A stretch of 64,000 nt of DNA from assembly GCA_027013145.1 (NCBI GenBank), contig JALUXX010000060.1, forward strand, positions 1 to 64,000. The letters are read 5' to 3'. The DNA is from Gammaproteobacteria bacterium (GTDB lineage Bacteria > Pseudomonadota > Gammaproteobacteria > 21-64-14). The position numbers were made by a program, and so were the translations under genes. The notes under the pieces are model-generated. The model was not told where the DNA came from and searched no databases. It saw only the letters and a list, made by a program, of their open reading frames with translations. Shown piece after piece: positions 49,496 to 59,017 of the stretch (positions within the stretch are counted from its first letter, which is position 1; each line of letters starts with the position of its first letter).

Positions 49496-50649
49496 TGGAC
49501 GGACTCCTTGTTGGCCCGCATGCGCCCGTCGGAGGCGACCGCGAAGTCGCTGCGCCGCCACCGCACGTTGCGCCCGAGGAAGCTGGCGGCCCACACCGCG
49601 AAGGACAGAAGGTCCCGCAAGGGCACGAGCAACACATCGCCCCGGGCCCCCGGGCCCAGGCTCGCACCAGCCGCGTAATGTAGCATAAGGCGCCCGCCGA
49701 GGGCCAGGAGCGGGAGGACGAGCGACCACGGGGCGGCGCCGGCCAGGGCGACGCCGAACAGCGACACCGGAAGCGCCTGGGTGATCACCGAGAAGGCGTG
49801 CCCCCAGGGGCGCAGCGCCCGGATCGTACGCGACCAGCGCAGTTCATGATGGAAGAGGCTCGTGCCGTCGGGTTCGTGCGTCACGGTCTCGACGAGGTAG
49901 GGCGAGAGGACGGTGCGCAGGCCGCGGCGGCGGGTCAGCTCCCCGAGCATGTAGTCGTCGGCCAGATGCTCGGCGAGGGCGCCGAAGCCGCCGACCCGCT
50001 CGAGGCTCTCGCGGCGCACCGCGAGCGTGGATCCGAACCCGAAGGCCTCCGAGCCCAGGGCCCGGGCCACCAGGACGGAGGGCAGAAAGGACTCGTTGAC
50101 CGCCATCGCCCCGAGCCGCGACCACAGCGAACGGTCCGGGCGCGCGCGGTACGGACACGTGACCAGACCCACACCGGGATCGAGCAGTGGGCCCACGATC
50201 GCCCGCAGGTAATCCGGCCCGACCCGGATGTCGCTGTCGGCGATGACGACGAGGTCGTGTTTCGCCTGCGGCAGCATATTGGCGAGGTTGCTGACCTTGC
50301 GGTTGCTGCCGATCAGTCGCCGGTCGACCACCACCCGGATGTCGAGGTGCGGCCACTCGTGCTGCAGGCGCCGGACGGCGGCGAGCGCGGGATCGTCGGG
50401 GTCCTGTACCCCGAAGACGATCTGGAAGGTCGGATACTCCTGTTCGCAGAAGCTTCTCAGGTTCTCGTAGAGTTCGGGCTCCGATCCGCACAGCGGTTTG
50501 AGGATCGTGACCGGGGGGCGGACGGCGGCCGCCGGGACCGCGCGGCGCGCCCAGCGGCGCAACTGGACGATCGCGCCGGCGAGGTAGACGAGCGACGCCG
50601 CGCTCGCGCCGACGCCGATCGCTGCGGTCACGAAGGCCGCGTCAACCAC
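49492..50649 (-). CDS. hpnI: HpnI, hopanoid glycosyltransferase
   Basis: A 385-residue membrane glycosyltransferase of family 2, like ceramide glucosyltransferase. It has an N-terminal TM helix, VTILKPLCGSEPELYENLRS, VVIADSDIRVGPDYL (DxD), EHLADDYMLGELTRR, and the closing HHELRWSRTIR. Two C-terminal TM helices are also seen. HpnI transfers N-acetylglucosamine to bacteriohopanetetrol. GTG 50649 overlaps hpnA by eight bases. Confidence 0.93.
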   Translation of the reverse strand: MVDAAFVTAAIGVGASAASLVYLAGAIVQLRRWARRAVPAAAVRPPVTILKPLCGSEPELYENLRSFCEQEYPTFQIVFGVQDPDDPALAAVRRLQHEWPHLDIRVVVDRRLIGSNRKVSNLANMLPQAKHDLVVIADSDIRVGPDYLRAIVGPLLDPGVGLVTCPYRARPDRSLWSRLGAMAVNESFLPSVLVARALGSEAFGFGSTLAVRRESLERVGGFGALAEHLADDYMLGELTRRRGLRTVLSPYLVETVTHEPDGTSLFHHELRWSRTIRALRPWGHAFSVITQALPVSLFGVALAGAAPWSLVLPLLALGGRLMLHYAAGASLGPGARGDVLLVPLRDLLSFAVWAASFLGRNVRWRRSDFAVASDGRMRANKESVQ

Positions 50650-51673
50650 CGGCGGAACCCGAGGATCGCGCCGTCGTGTCGCGCTCGAGGTAGCCGTGTT
50701 CGCGGAACCACCGCAGGGCGTCCCGCAGGGCGTCCTGGGCGGGACGGGGTTCGTAGCCGAGTTCCCGGCGCGCCTTTTCCGAGGAGAAGAACATCCACTT
50801 CTTCGACATGCGCAATTCGTCGACCGTCACCAGCGGCCGGCCGCGCCCGCGCACGCGGACCCAGCCTTCCGCGGCGCGGGCGATTGGATACAGCGCCGCG
50901 TGCGGCAGGCGGATGCGCGGCGGCGCATGGCCCGACAGCGCGGCGATGCGGCTGAAGATCTCCTTCAGCGAGAGGTTCTCCCCGCCGAGCACGTAGCGCT
51001 CGCCCGGGCGCCCCCGTTGGAAAGCCAGCCAGTGGCCCTCGGCGACGTCGTCCACATGCACGATGTTCAGTCCCGTGTCCACGTAGGCCGGCGTACGCCC
51101 GCGGGCGGCGTCCAGAATCATGCGCCCCGTAGGCGTGGGCTTCACGTCGCGCGGCCCGACCGGAGTGGAAGGGTTGACGATCACCGCCGGCAGTCCTTCC
51201 TCGCGCACCAGTGTGCGCACCGCCTGTTCGGCGAGGAACTTGGATCGCTTGTAATGGCCGATCATCTCCTCCAGGCTGACCGGGGTGTCCTCGTCCGCCG
51301 GACGCCGGTCGGGATGCAGGCCCAGGGTGGCCACGCTGCTCGTGTAGACGATCCGTTCGACGCCGACGTCGAGTGCCGCACGCATCAGCGCCGCGGTTCC
51401 GTCCACGTTCACCGCGTACATGGGCCGCGGATCCGGTACCCAGAGACGGTAGTCGGCGGCCACGTGAAACAGCGCGCGGCAGCCCGTGAGCGCCGAACGC
51501 AGGCTTGCGGGGTCGGCGAGGTCCCCGGTGACGGGTGTGACCGCGAGCCCTTCGAGATTCCGGCGGTCGCTGCCGGGCCTGACCAGCACCCGCACGTCGT
51601 GGCCGGCGGCGAGCAGCCGGCGCAGCACGGCGGAGCCGACGAAGCCCGAGGCCCCGGTCAGCAGCGTCGTCAT
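50642..51673 (-). CDS. hpnA: HpnA, hopanoid-associated sugar epimerase-like dehydratase
   Basis: A 343-residue extended short-chain dehydrogenase. LLTGASGFVGSAVLRRLLAA is the NAD(P)-binding GxxGxxG, VYTSSVATLGL holds the active Ser, and HYKRSK gives the YxxxK pair. NPSTPVGPRDVKPTPTGRMI is typical of hopanoid-cluster members. ATG 51673 heads the operon hpnA-I-J-K-N-L plus two further genes. About 250 bases separate it from the divergent ispG. Confidence 0.93.
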   Translation of the reverse strand: MTTLLTGASGFVGSAVLRRLLAAGHDVRVLVRPGSDRRNLEGLAVTPVTGDLADPASLRSALTGCRALFHVAADYRLWVPDPRPMYAVNVDGTAALMRAALDVGVERIVYTSSVATLGLHPDRRPADEDTPVSLEEMIGHYKRSKFLAEQAVRTLVREEGLPAVIVNPSTPVGPRDVKPTPTGRMILDAARGRTPAYVDTGLNIVHVDDVAEGHWLAFQRGRPGERYVLGGENLSLKEIFSRIAALSGHAPPRIRLPHAALYPIARAAEGWVRVRGRGRPLVTVDELRMSKKWMFFSSEKARRELGYEPRPAQDALRDALRWFREHGYLERDTTARSSGSAGG

Positions 51674-51923
51674 CGGTCCCTCCGCAGCGTGGTCCCGGCG
51701 GGGTCGGTCGGTCGGCGGAAGGTCCGGTTGCGATGGATCATGGGCGCGGCGGCCAAAGGGGGCGAAGCGGCCATTGTAGAGCGAGCGGGCGCGACTGTCC
51801 CGGCCCGGGGCGCCTGTCCGTCGACCGGAAATCGGCTATCATGGGCCCCGGCGCGCGCGGGCGGCGGGCTCCTTCCCCGCAGCGTATATAAGGTTATCCG
51901 ACCCGAGGGGTTTGCGGAAGGCG

Positions 51924-53159
51924 ATGAGCGCGAATGCGGCGGGAGTGAAACGCCGGTCCACGGTGGCCGTACGGGTGGGCGGCGTGACCATCGGGGGTGG
52001 CGCCCCGATTGCGGTCCAGTCCATGACCAATACGGATACGGCCGATGTCGCGGGCACCGTCGAGCAGGTGGCTGCACTGGCGCGTGCCGGCTCCGAGCTG
52101 GTTCGCGTCACGGTCAATACGGTGGAGGCCGCGGCGGCGGTTCCGCGCATCCGGGACGAACTCGACGCGCGGGGGATCTCCGTCCCGCTGATCGGGGACT
52201 TCCACTTCAACGGGCACAAACTCCTTGCGGGCGATCCGGGCTGCGCCGAGGCGTTGGCCAAGTACCGCATCAACCCCGGCAACGTCGGGCGCGGGAGCAA
52301 ACGGGACGCGCAGTTCGCGCAGATGATCGAGCTGGCCTGCCGTTACGGGCGCCCCGTGCGTATCGGCGTGAACTGGGGCAGCCTGGACCCGGCGTTGGCC
52401 GCGCGCATGATGGACGAGAATGCGCGCCGCGCCGAACCGCTCGAGGCAGTCGAGGTGCTGCGCGAGGCGATGGTGGTATCGGCCCTGGAAAATGCCGCGC
52501 GCGCCCGGGAACTGGGGCTGGGTGCGGACCGGATCGTGCTCTCGTGCAAGATGAGCGGGGTGCAGGATCTGATCGCCGTGTACCGGGCCCTCGCGGCGCG
52601 CTGCGACTACCCGCTGCACCTGGGGCTGACCGAGGCGGGGATGGGGAGCAAGGGGATCGTCGCCTCGACGGCGGCGCTGGCGGTCCTGCTTCAGGAGGGG
52701 ATCGGCGATACGATCCGCATTTCCCTGACGCCGGAACCGGGCGGCGACCGCACGCGTGAGGTCGTGGTGGCCCAGGAGATCCTGCAGACCATGGGACTGC
52801 GGGCGTTCGCCCCGATGGTCGTCGCCTGCCCCGGCTGCGGGCGTACGACCAGCACCTACTTTCAGGAACTCGCGCAGAAGATCCAGCACTACCTGCGCGA
52901 GCAGATGCCGGAGTGGCGCAGCCGCTACGCCGGGGTCGAGTCCATGAGCGTGGCGGTGATGGGGTGCGTGGTGAACGGTCCGGGGGAGAGCAAGCATGCC
53001 AATATCGGCATCAGCCTCCCCGGCACCGGTGAAAACCCCGTCGCGCCGGTCTACATCGACGGGGAGAAGGACGTGACGCTGAAAGGCGAGCGCATCGCCG
53101 AGGAGTTCCAGCAGATCGTCGAGCGCTACGTGCGCGAACACTACGGCGCCGGCGCGTAG
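51924..53159 (+). CDS. ispG: 4-hydroxy-3-methylbut-2-en-1-yl diphosphate synthase
   Basis: IspG/GcpE (411 residues) catalyses the penultimate MEP-pathway step, making HMBPP from MEcPP with a [4Fe-4S] cluster. [20 protein letters not shown] lies at the N-terminus. The cluster ligands are CPGCGR plus [18 protein letters not shown] near the C-terminus. ATG 51924 is taken rather than TTG 51912. TATATAAG at 51885-51892 may belong to its promoter. The TAG stop lies inside the GTAG head of a palindromic repeat, showing how tightly the repeat abuts the gene. Confidence 0.97.
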   Translation: MSANAAGVKRRSTVAVRVGGVTIGGGAPIAVQSMTNTDTADVAGTVEQVAALARAGSELVRVTVNTVEAAAAVPRIRDELDARGISVPLIGDFHFNGHKLLAGDPGCAEALAKYRINPGNVGRGSKRDAQFAQMIELACRYGRPVRIGVNWGSLDPALAARMMDENARRAEPLEAVEVLREAMVVSALENAARARELGLGADRIVLSCKMSGVQDLIAVYRALAARCDYPLHLGLTEAGMGSKGIVASTAALAVLLQEGIGDTIRISLTPEPGGDRTREVVVAQEILQTMGLRAFAPMVVACPGCGRTTSTYFQELAQKIQHYLREQMPEWRSRYAGVESMSVAVMGCVVNGPGESKHANIGISLPGTGENPVAPVYIDGEKDVTLKGERIAEEFQQIVERYVREHYGAGA

Positions 53160-53492
53160 GGCGGGGCGTGCCCCGCCGACGCGGTCTGATCCCGACCGCA
53201 TCGTTCCATTCGCGTCGTCGGCCGGGCAAGCCCGGCCCTACGGCCGGTTCGGAAGGGCCCCCTCGGGCGGGCCTTGGTCCGCCGGCGAGGTTTGATCCCG
53301 ACCGCATCGTTCCATTCGCGTCCCCGGCCGGGCAAGCCCGGCCCTACCCCGGTTCGGGCGGGCACCCGTGCCCCGCCGATGACATTTGATCTCAACCGCA
53401 TGGTCGGATTCGCGTCGTCGGCCGGGCAGGCCCGCCCCTACGGCATCCGATGTCGCGGGGGGCGCCTGTAGGGCGGGCCTTGGCCCGCCGAC
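53156..53492. repeat. GTAG-headed palindromic (REP/BIME-like) cluster after ispG
   Basis: Six to seven palindromes (GGCGGGGC-GT-GCCCCGCC, GGCCGGGC-AA-GCCCGGCC-CTAC, GTAG-GGCGGGCC-TT-GGCCCGCC) occupy the gap between the convergent ispG and mlaA. Spacers repeat TTTGATCCCGACCGCATC and CGTTCCATTCGCGTC. Remaining sequence to 53550 shows nothing else. Confidence 0.78.
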
Positions 53493-53550
53493 AACGCCGG
53501 GCGTAACGCCCCGGCTTCTGCGAACCGCGGGATCCCACCCACAATACGCG

Positions 53551-54372
53551 TCAATGCGCTCCGGAACCGGCGGGTTTCGGCTTCGCGCGCTTTGCGGGCG
53601 CCGGGGCCGGGGCCAGCCCTCCGGGGCCGAAGTCGTTGAACAGTTGCACCGGCGGATGCCCGTTGTAGATCAGGAAGCGGCGGTGCTGCAGGTAGGCCTC
53701 ACGCATGAAGACGTAGGGATCCAGGGCCTGGCGGACCATTTCGATCTGGGCTGCGGCATTGGCGCGCTTGTTGATCAGCGCGACGGCGCCCAGTGGCATC
53801 GTGATCTTGGCGGTGTTGACGTAGAAAAACGGGTTGGTCAGCGCGCTGGCGACGAGGTTGGGGAGGTTGCGCAGCGTGTCGGGCCCGATGAACGGCAGCA
53901 CCAGATACGGTCCCTGTCCCACGCCCCAGACCGCGAGCGTCTGCCCCAGGTCCTTGTCGTGGCGCGGCAGACCGAAGCGCGTGGCCGGGTCGAACAACCC
54001 CCCGACCCCGACTACGATGTTGACCACAAAACGGCCGGTATCCTGGAAGCCCTCCCGGAACCGGCCCTCCAGGAATTGATTGAGTATCGTATTGGGGTAT
54101 TCGACGTTATCGAAGAAGTTGGTGACCGAGGCGCGCACCAGTTTGGGCGTGAACCGCACATAGGTCCTCGCGACCGGCTGCAAAATCCAGCGATCGAGGT
54201 GATCGTTGAATACGAACATCTTGCGGTTGAACGGTTCGAGCGGGTCGCCGCGATCATGGTAGGCGGTCGACGCGCAGCCGCCGACGAGCGCCAGCAGCGG
54301 AAGCAGCAGGAGCAGGGCGGACAGGGCCCGCACACGCCGGTATCGCGGCGATTCAGGACGCAGCGGCCGCAT
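53551..54372 (-). CDS. mlaA: MlaA/VacJ-family outer-membrane lipoprotein
   Basis: A 273-residue lipoprotein with lipobox LVGGC (Cys33), then GDPLEPFNRKMFVFNDHLDR, FFDNVEYPNTILNQFLEGRF and LGQTLAVWGVGQGPYLVLPF, all characteristic of MlaA. MlaA removes phospholipids from the outer leaflet of the outer membrane and hands them to MlaC. Here it directly follows an MlaC-like hpnM, overlapping it by 20 bases. An Ala/Pro/Lys-rich tail ends the protein. ATG 54372 is chosen because it gives a short signal peptide before the lipobox. Confidence 0.93.
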   Translation of the reverse strand: MRPLRPESPRYRRVRALSALLLLLPLLALVGGCASTAYHDRGDPLEPFNRKMFVFNDHLDRWILQPVARTYVRFTPKLVRASVTNFFDNVEYPNTILNQFLEGRFREGFQDTGRFVVNIVVGVGGLFDPATRFGLPRHDKDLGQTLAVWGVGQGPYLVLPFIGPDTLRNLPNLVASALTNPFFYVNTAKITMPLGAVALINKRANAAAQIEMVRQALDPYVFMREAYLQHRRFLIYNGHPPVQLFNDFGPGGLAPAPAPAKRAKPKPAGSGAH

Positions 54373-55012
54373 TCGCGCCCTTGCGGGAATATTCGGCGAT
54401 CTTGTCCTTGAGTTTCGCCACAAGTGCCTTGAATCCGTGGCTGCGGATCACGCTGGTGTATTCCGCGCGTTTCAGGGCGAGGTCGCTCACCCCGTTGGCG
54501 ATGATGTTGATGATGCGCCAGTGTCCGTCGATCCTGCGCAGTTGATAATCGAACTGGACCTTGCTCCCGTCGGGGCTGCGGAGCTGGGATTCGACCAAGA
54601 CGTCGCCGCCCCCGAGCTTGCGCTCGGTGGGTTTCGTGAAGGTCTCGCCGCCGTAGGCGTCGAATCGCGCGGCGTAGGTGGCGATGCTCAGGCGCGTGAA
54701 GGTCTTGACGAATTCCGAGCGCTGGGTCGCCGTGAGCCGGCCCCAGTACTGTCCGAGGGCGATCTGCGCGATGATCGGCAGGTCGTGCGTCGCGGTCACC
54801 ACGGGTGCGAGTTGGGCGTAGCGCCCGCGGTAGCCGAGGGTCTTGGCCTTCTTCATCACGGCGATCAGAGTGTCCTGAAATCGGGTGATGACGCCGACCG
54901 GCCCCGCAACGACGTGGTTGCCGGTCGCGGTGACGGCATCGGCGGCGAGGACGGGGGTCGCGAGGAACCCGGGAGCGATCAGGATCAGAATCAACAGCGT
55001 TCGTTGCAGCAT
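54353..55012 (-). CDS. hpnM: HpnM, MlaC-like lipid-binding periplasmic protein
   Basis: A 219-residue exported protein (signal TLLILILIAPGFLATPVLAA) of the MlaC/Ttg2D family in its hopanoid-cluster form HpnM. It has LAPVVTATHDLPIIAQIALG, QRSEFVKTFTRLSIATYAAR and HWRIINIIANGVSDLALKRA. MlaC-type proteins ferry lipids across the periplasm. Its pairing with mlaA inside a hopanoid operon suggests hopanoid or phospholipid trafficking between membranes. It begins 77 bases after hpnB. Confidence 0.92.
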   Translation of the reverse strand: MLQRTLLILILIAPGFLATPVLAADAVTATGNHVVAGPVGVITRFQDTLIAVMKKAKTLGYRGRYAQLAPVVTATHDLPIIAQIALGQYWGRLTATQRSEFVKTFTRLSIATYAARFDAYGGETFTKPTERKLGGGDVLVESQLRSPDGSKVQFDYQLRRIDGHWRIINIIANGVSDLALKRAEYTSVIRSHGFKALVAKLKDKIAEYSRKGANAAAAS

Positions 55013-55088
55013 ATCGGGTCCCGCACAGGTGCAAGTGGAGTCCTAGTATAAGCAACGCCGTCCGTGGATGGAAAACCGGCGGCGGCGA

Positions 55089-56240
55089 TCAGCGGCGGGT
55101 GTGCGGGCCGCCGCCGGCGGGCACCCGGAGATAGGTCCGGTCCTTCCACCGCGAGCGATCGCCGCGCCAGTAGCGCAGTGCCGAGGTCCAAGTCATCGCC
55201 AGATACAACACGCCGACGACGGGCAGCGCCAAACCCCACAGCGGGGAACGCCCGTAGAAGCGCAGCGTCGGGAGATAGCTCAGCCACATCCCGAGGATGG
55301 CGGCGGCCGCCAACGCGCGCGCGCTTCCCGCGGACGCGGCGAGCGCAGCCGGCGGGACTGCGAAGGCCAGGATCAGGGCGGCCGAGCACAGCAGCAGCAG
55401 GACGGTCGAATAGCGCAACTGCGTGAACGCGGTTCGTGCGACCATGTTCCAGATGGTGCGGAAGTCGTGTTCCCGCACCATGCGCGCGGCGTGGGTGAGA
55501 CCGATCCAGGTGCGCCCGCCGTGGGACTTGATCGCGGCGGCCAGGGCGCAGTCGTCGATGATGCGCCCGCGAATCGTCGCGAACCCGCCGATGCGTTGCA
55601 GCCACGCCGTCTCCAGCAGGACGCAGCCGCCGGCGGCCGCGGCGACGAACCGCGACGGGGAATTGGCGAGGCGGAAAGGGTAGAGGAGTTTGAAGAAGTA
55701 GATGAACGCGGGCATCAGGAGCCTTTCCCAGAGACCCTGCAGCCCGGGCGCGGCCATCAGCGATACCATCTGCAGCCCGTCCGCCCGCAGGCGGTTGCGC
55801 AGGGCGCCGAGCGTGCCGGGCGCCAGGGCGATGTCCGCGTCGAGCAGCAGCACGAGGGGCGTGTCGACCCCGCGACGACCCTGCTCCAGCGCCCAGAGTT
55901 TCCCGGTCCAGCCCGGCGGCAGCGGGGCCCCGTGCAGGACGGTCAGGTTCGGCAGGCCGCTTGCGCGCGCGGCCGCAGCGGTGCCGTCGGTCGAATCGTC
56001 GTCGATGACGACGGTGCGCAGACCGCTCCCCTGGCCGGACAGCCCCGCCAGGGTCCGGCCGATGGTCGCCGCCTCGTTGCGCGCGGGAATCAGGACCGTG
56101 ATGTCGTCGAGGCTGCACCCAGCGACCTCTTCCGGGTCGAGGCGCTCGCGCGTGCCCCAGGGAAGCCAGGGGAGCGCCAGCAGCAGCCACCAAAGGGAGG
56201 CGGCGGCCGCGGCGGCGACCGTCCACAGGGAGGCGGTCAC
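55089..56240 (-). CDS. hpnB: HpnB, hopanoid-associated glycosyltransferase
   Basis: A 383-residue family 2 glycosyltransferase with an N-terminal TM helix and three to four C-terminal helices. Catalytic marks are ITVLIPARNEAATIGRTLAG, VVIDDDSTDGTAAAARA, LVLLLDADIALAPGTLG (DAD) and GRIIDDCALAAAIKSHGG. HpnB occurs in hopanoid loci, with its exact acceptor unproven. GTG 56240 follows the hpnH stop by about 35 bases. Confidence 0.9.
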   Translation of the reverse strand: MTASLWTVAAAAAASLWWLLLALPWLPWGTRERLDPEEVAGCSLDDITVLIPARNEAATIGRTLAGLSGQGSGLRTVVIDDDSTDGTAAAARASGLPNLTVLHGAPLPPGWTGKLWALEQGRRGVDTPLVLLLDADIALAPGTLGALRNRLRADGLQMVSLMAAPGLQGLWERLLMPAFIYFFKLLYPFRLANSPSRFVAAAAGGCVLLETAWLQRIGGFATIRGRIIDDCALAAAIKSHGGRTWIGLTHAARMVREHDFRTIWNMVARTAFTQLRYSTVLLLLCSAALILAFAVPPAALAASAGSARALAAAAILGMWLSYLPTLRFYGRSPLWGLALPVVGVLYLAMTWTSALRYWRGDRSRWKDRTYLRVPAGGGPHTRR

Positions 56241-56274
56241 GGGGCGGGATCTGCGGCGGGTGGGCCGGGCGGCC

Positions 56275-57396
56275 TCAGCCGGCGCCTTCGCGCTTGGCCA
56301 GATCGCCGACCTCGACCCGGTGCGCGGCATCCGGACCGGACACGTAGCGGGTCGGAAGCTCCGGCGCCATGGGACCCTCGGTACGCGGGCCGCGGAGGAA
56401 CACCTTGAGCGCCTTCAGGGGATGGGCGACGGTGTCGTCGACCGCCGTCCCTTCGTAGCCGCAGTGAGCCATGCAGTTGTCGCACTTGCGATTGCGCCCG
56501 GTGCCGAAACCGTCCCAGTCGGTCTCCTCCATGAGGGCGCGGAAGCTCGGCGCGTAACCCTCGTCCACCAGCAGGTAGCAGGGGCGCTGCCAGCCGAACA
56601 CGTTGCGCGTCGGGTTGCTCCACGGGGTGCACTGGTAGGTCTGATTCCCGGCGAGGAAATCCAGGAACAGACTCGACTGGTTGAAGCGCCACTTGCGCCG
56701 GCGCTCGCGCCCGATCCGGAATATGTTGCGGAACAGCTCCTTGCTCTGCGTACGCTTGAGAAACACGTCCTTGCGCGGGGCGTGCTCGTAGCTGTAGCCG
56801 GGGGAGATGGTGATGCCCTCGACCCCGAGATTGGTCACGAAATCGAAGAAATCGGCGACCTCGACCGGGTCCTCCCCCTGGAACAGCGTGCAGTTGACCG
56901 TCACCCGGAAGCCGCGATCGCGCGCCAGGCGTATGGCCTCCACCGCCTTGTCGAACACCCCGCTGCGACAGACCGAGGCGTCGTGGCGCTCGCGGTTTCC
57001 GTCCAGGTGTACGGAGAAGGTGAAGTAGGGCGACGGCGAGTAGTCGCCGATGCGCTTGGTGAGCAGCAGGGCGTTGGTGCACAGGTAGACGAACTTCTTG
57101 CGTGCCACCAGCGCGGCGACGATCTGCGGCATCTCCTTGTGGATCAGCGGCTCACCGCCGGGTATCGACACGATCGGCGCCCCGCACTCGTCCACGGCCG
57201 CAATGCACTCCTCGAGGCTCAGGCGTCGGTTCAGTATCTCCTCAGGGTAGTCGATCTTGCCGCACCCCGCGCACTCGAGATTGCAGCGGAACAGCGGCTC
57301 GAGCATCAGTACCAGCGGATAGCGCCGGCGCCCGCTCAACTTCTGGCGCAGGATGTAGGAACCGACGCGGATCTGCTGGTGCAGCGGTACGCTCAT
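56275..57396 (-). CDS. hpnH: HpnH, adenosylhopane synthase (radical SAM)
   Basis: A 373-residue radical SAM enzyme adding 5'-deoxyadenosine to diploptene, the first side-chain step of extended hopanoids. [20 protein letters not shown] holds CxxxCxxC, and [20 protein letters not shown] follows. A C-terminal Cys cluster ([24 protein letters not shown]) is typical of HpnH. ATG 57396 overlaps the ispH stop (ATGA). HpnG, the next enzyme, is not in this window. Confidence 0.95.
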   Translation of the reverse strand: MSVPLHQQIRVGSYILRQKLSGRRRYPLVLMLEPLFRCNLECAGCGKIDYPEEILNRRLSLEECIAAVDECGAPIVSIPGGEPLIHKEMPQIVAALVARKKFVYLCTNALLLTKRIGDYSPSPYFTFSVHLDGNRERHDASVCRSGVFDKAVEAIRLARDRGFRVTVNCTLFQGEDPVEVADFFDFVTNLGVEGITISPGYSYEHAPRKDVFLKRTQSKELFRNIFRIGRERRRKWRFNQSSLFLDFLAGNQTYQCTPWSNPTRNVFGWQRPCYLLVDEGYAPSFRALMEETDWDGFGTGRNRKCDNCMAHCGYEGTAVDDTVAHPLKALKVFLRGPRTEGPMAPELPTRYVSGPDAAHRVEVGDLAKREGAG

Positions 57397-58376
57397 GAGC
57401 GACTCCTGGCGGGCTGGCGATCCTTCCCGGATGTGCGGGCGGTCTGCGCGGCCTTTTTGAGCAGGGCCGCGGGGAGGCGGAACGTGGTGGTCTCCCGCGC
57501 CGAATCCATCTCCCGGACCTGATCGACCCCGTAGCTGCGCAGGCGCTCGAGCACGGCCTGCACCAGGACTTCGGGAGCGGAGGCCCCGGCGGTGAGCCCG
57601 ACGCGGATGCCGGGGGTGAACCAGGCCGCTTCCAGTTCCGCCGCATCCTGAACCAGGTGCGCGCGCACGCCCGCCTGCTCGCCGACCTCGCGCAGCCGGT
57701 TCGAGTTGGAACTGTTGCGTGCCCCCACGACCAGCAGCAGGTCGACCTCGGCGGCGAGGCTCCGCACGGCGTTCTGGCGGTTCTGCGTGGCATAGCAGAT
57801 TCCATCGAGGTCGGGGCCCTGGATGGTCGGGAAGCGCGCCTTTAGGGCGGCGATCACGTCCCGCGTGTCGTCCACGCTCAGGGTCGTCTGGGTGACGTAG
57901 GCGAGGCGCTCTGGATCCTTGACCTGCAGGCGCGGAATGTCGTCGCAGTCGGAGACGACATGTACCGGGCCGGTGACGCGTCCGCGGGTGCCCTCGACTT
58001 CGGGGTGGCCGGGATGTCCGATGATCACCACTTCGAAGCCGCGCAGGCTGTAGCGCTGTGCCTGGAGGTGGACCTTGGTCACCAGCGGGCAGGTCGCATC
58101 GATGACCTCGAGGCTGCGCGCGGCCGCCTGTTCCACCATCGCCGTGGCGACCCCGTGCGCGCTGAAGATCGTGACCGCCCCTTCCGGAACCTCCGCGAGA
58201 TTCTCCACGAAGATCGCCCCGCGGGTGCGCAGGTCGTCGACGACGTGGTGGTTGTGCACGATCTCGTGCAGGACGTAGACGGGGGGACCGTAGACCTCGA
58301 GGGCGCGCTCCACGATCTCGATCGCACGAACGACACCGGCGCAGAAGCCCCGCGGTTGTGCCAGTATGACGTCCAT
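57393..58376 (-). CDS. ispH: 4-hydroxy-3-methylbut-2-enyl diphosphate reductase
   Basis: IspH (327 residues) is the last MEP enzyme, yielding IPP and DMAPP. The three cluster cysteines are in [31 protein letters not shown] and [27 protein letters not shown] and the NSSNSNRL substrate motif are present. ATG 58376 matches the family start [10 protein letters not shown]. It leads the leftward operon with hpnH, hpnB, hpnM and mlaA, linking precursor supply to hopanoid tailoring. Confidence 0.97.
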   Translation of the reverse strand: MDVILAQPRGFCAGVVRAIEIVERALEVYGPPVYVLHEIVHNHHVVDDLRTRGAIFVENLAEVPEGAVTIFSAHGVATAMVEQAAARSLEVIDATCPLVTKVHLQAQRYSLRGFEVVIIGHPGHPEVEGTRGRVTGPVHVVSDCDDIPRLQVKDPERLAYVTQTTLSVDDTRDVIAALKARFPTIQGPDLDGICYATQNRQNAVRSLAAEVDLLLVVGARNSSNSNRLREVGEQAGVRAHLVQDAAELEAAWFTPGIRVGLTAGASAPEVLVQAVLERLRSYGVDQVREMDSARETTTFRLPAALLKKAAQTARTSGKDRQPARSRS

Positions 58377-59017
58377 CACGCCCGCTCCTCGCTTCGTCTG
58401 TATGAGTTGGGAAGGGCGGAGATGCGAGCCCTTCGGCCGACCGTTCGCCTTTTGAACGACAGTGCCGCCCCAAGTTCCCGGCGCGGCCTTGGGAGGACGC
58501 CCGGTATCCGCGCAATTAAAACATACACGCGCCACGGCCTCCAACTCGCGCGACCGGGCGAATGAACGGTCCGCCCGCCCGCGGGTCTTTGAAGAGACCC
58601 GTGGGAAGACCTCCGGCCGGGACCCCGGGGTGCTGTGGCCGCGGTCACGTGTCCCGCGGCCGCGTCGGGTGGGGCTGTCGCCGGTGGGCGACGACGGCGG
58701 GAGCCCATGCTGACAAGCCGGATGGGGTGGGCTATATTCGATGACGACTTTCAAGGCCCCGGGGGTCGTCGGGTCGACGACGGACCAGCCGGGCGGGGGG
58801 GCGTAGCAGGGGGGGGGCGCCAAAAACAAGGCGGGCAGGCGGGGGTTGCGGAGTGGCCCGACGGCCGCCCCGGGAGACCGGAGGCTCCGAAGACCGGTAC
58901 CGGGAGCGCGGTCGGAGGGGTGGCGCCGGGACCTTGCGGGGCCGCAGGGTCCGTAGTTCGGTGGGAACCGGTTGCGCTTGGGCGCAGTCACAGAGTCGGA
59001 GCATCGAACAGCGACCA
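58377..59017. other. Divergent intergenic between ispH and dxs
   Basis: These 641 bases hold no supported gene. They must contain the promoters for ispH (leftward) and dxs (rightward). TATATTC at about 58731 is a possible -10 for dxs, and an AT-rich island AATTAAAACATACAC at about 58513-58528 may serve ispH. Runs of seven to nine G at about 58793-58818 are unusual. Confidence 0.4.
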
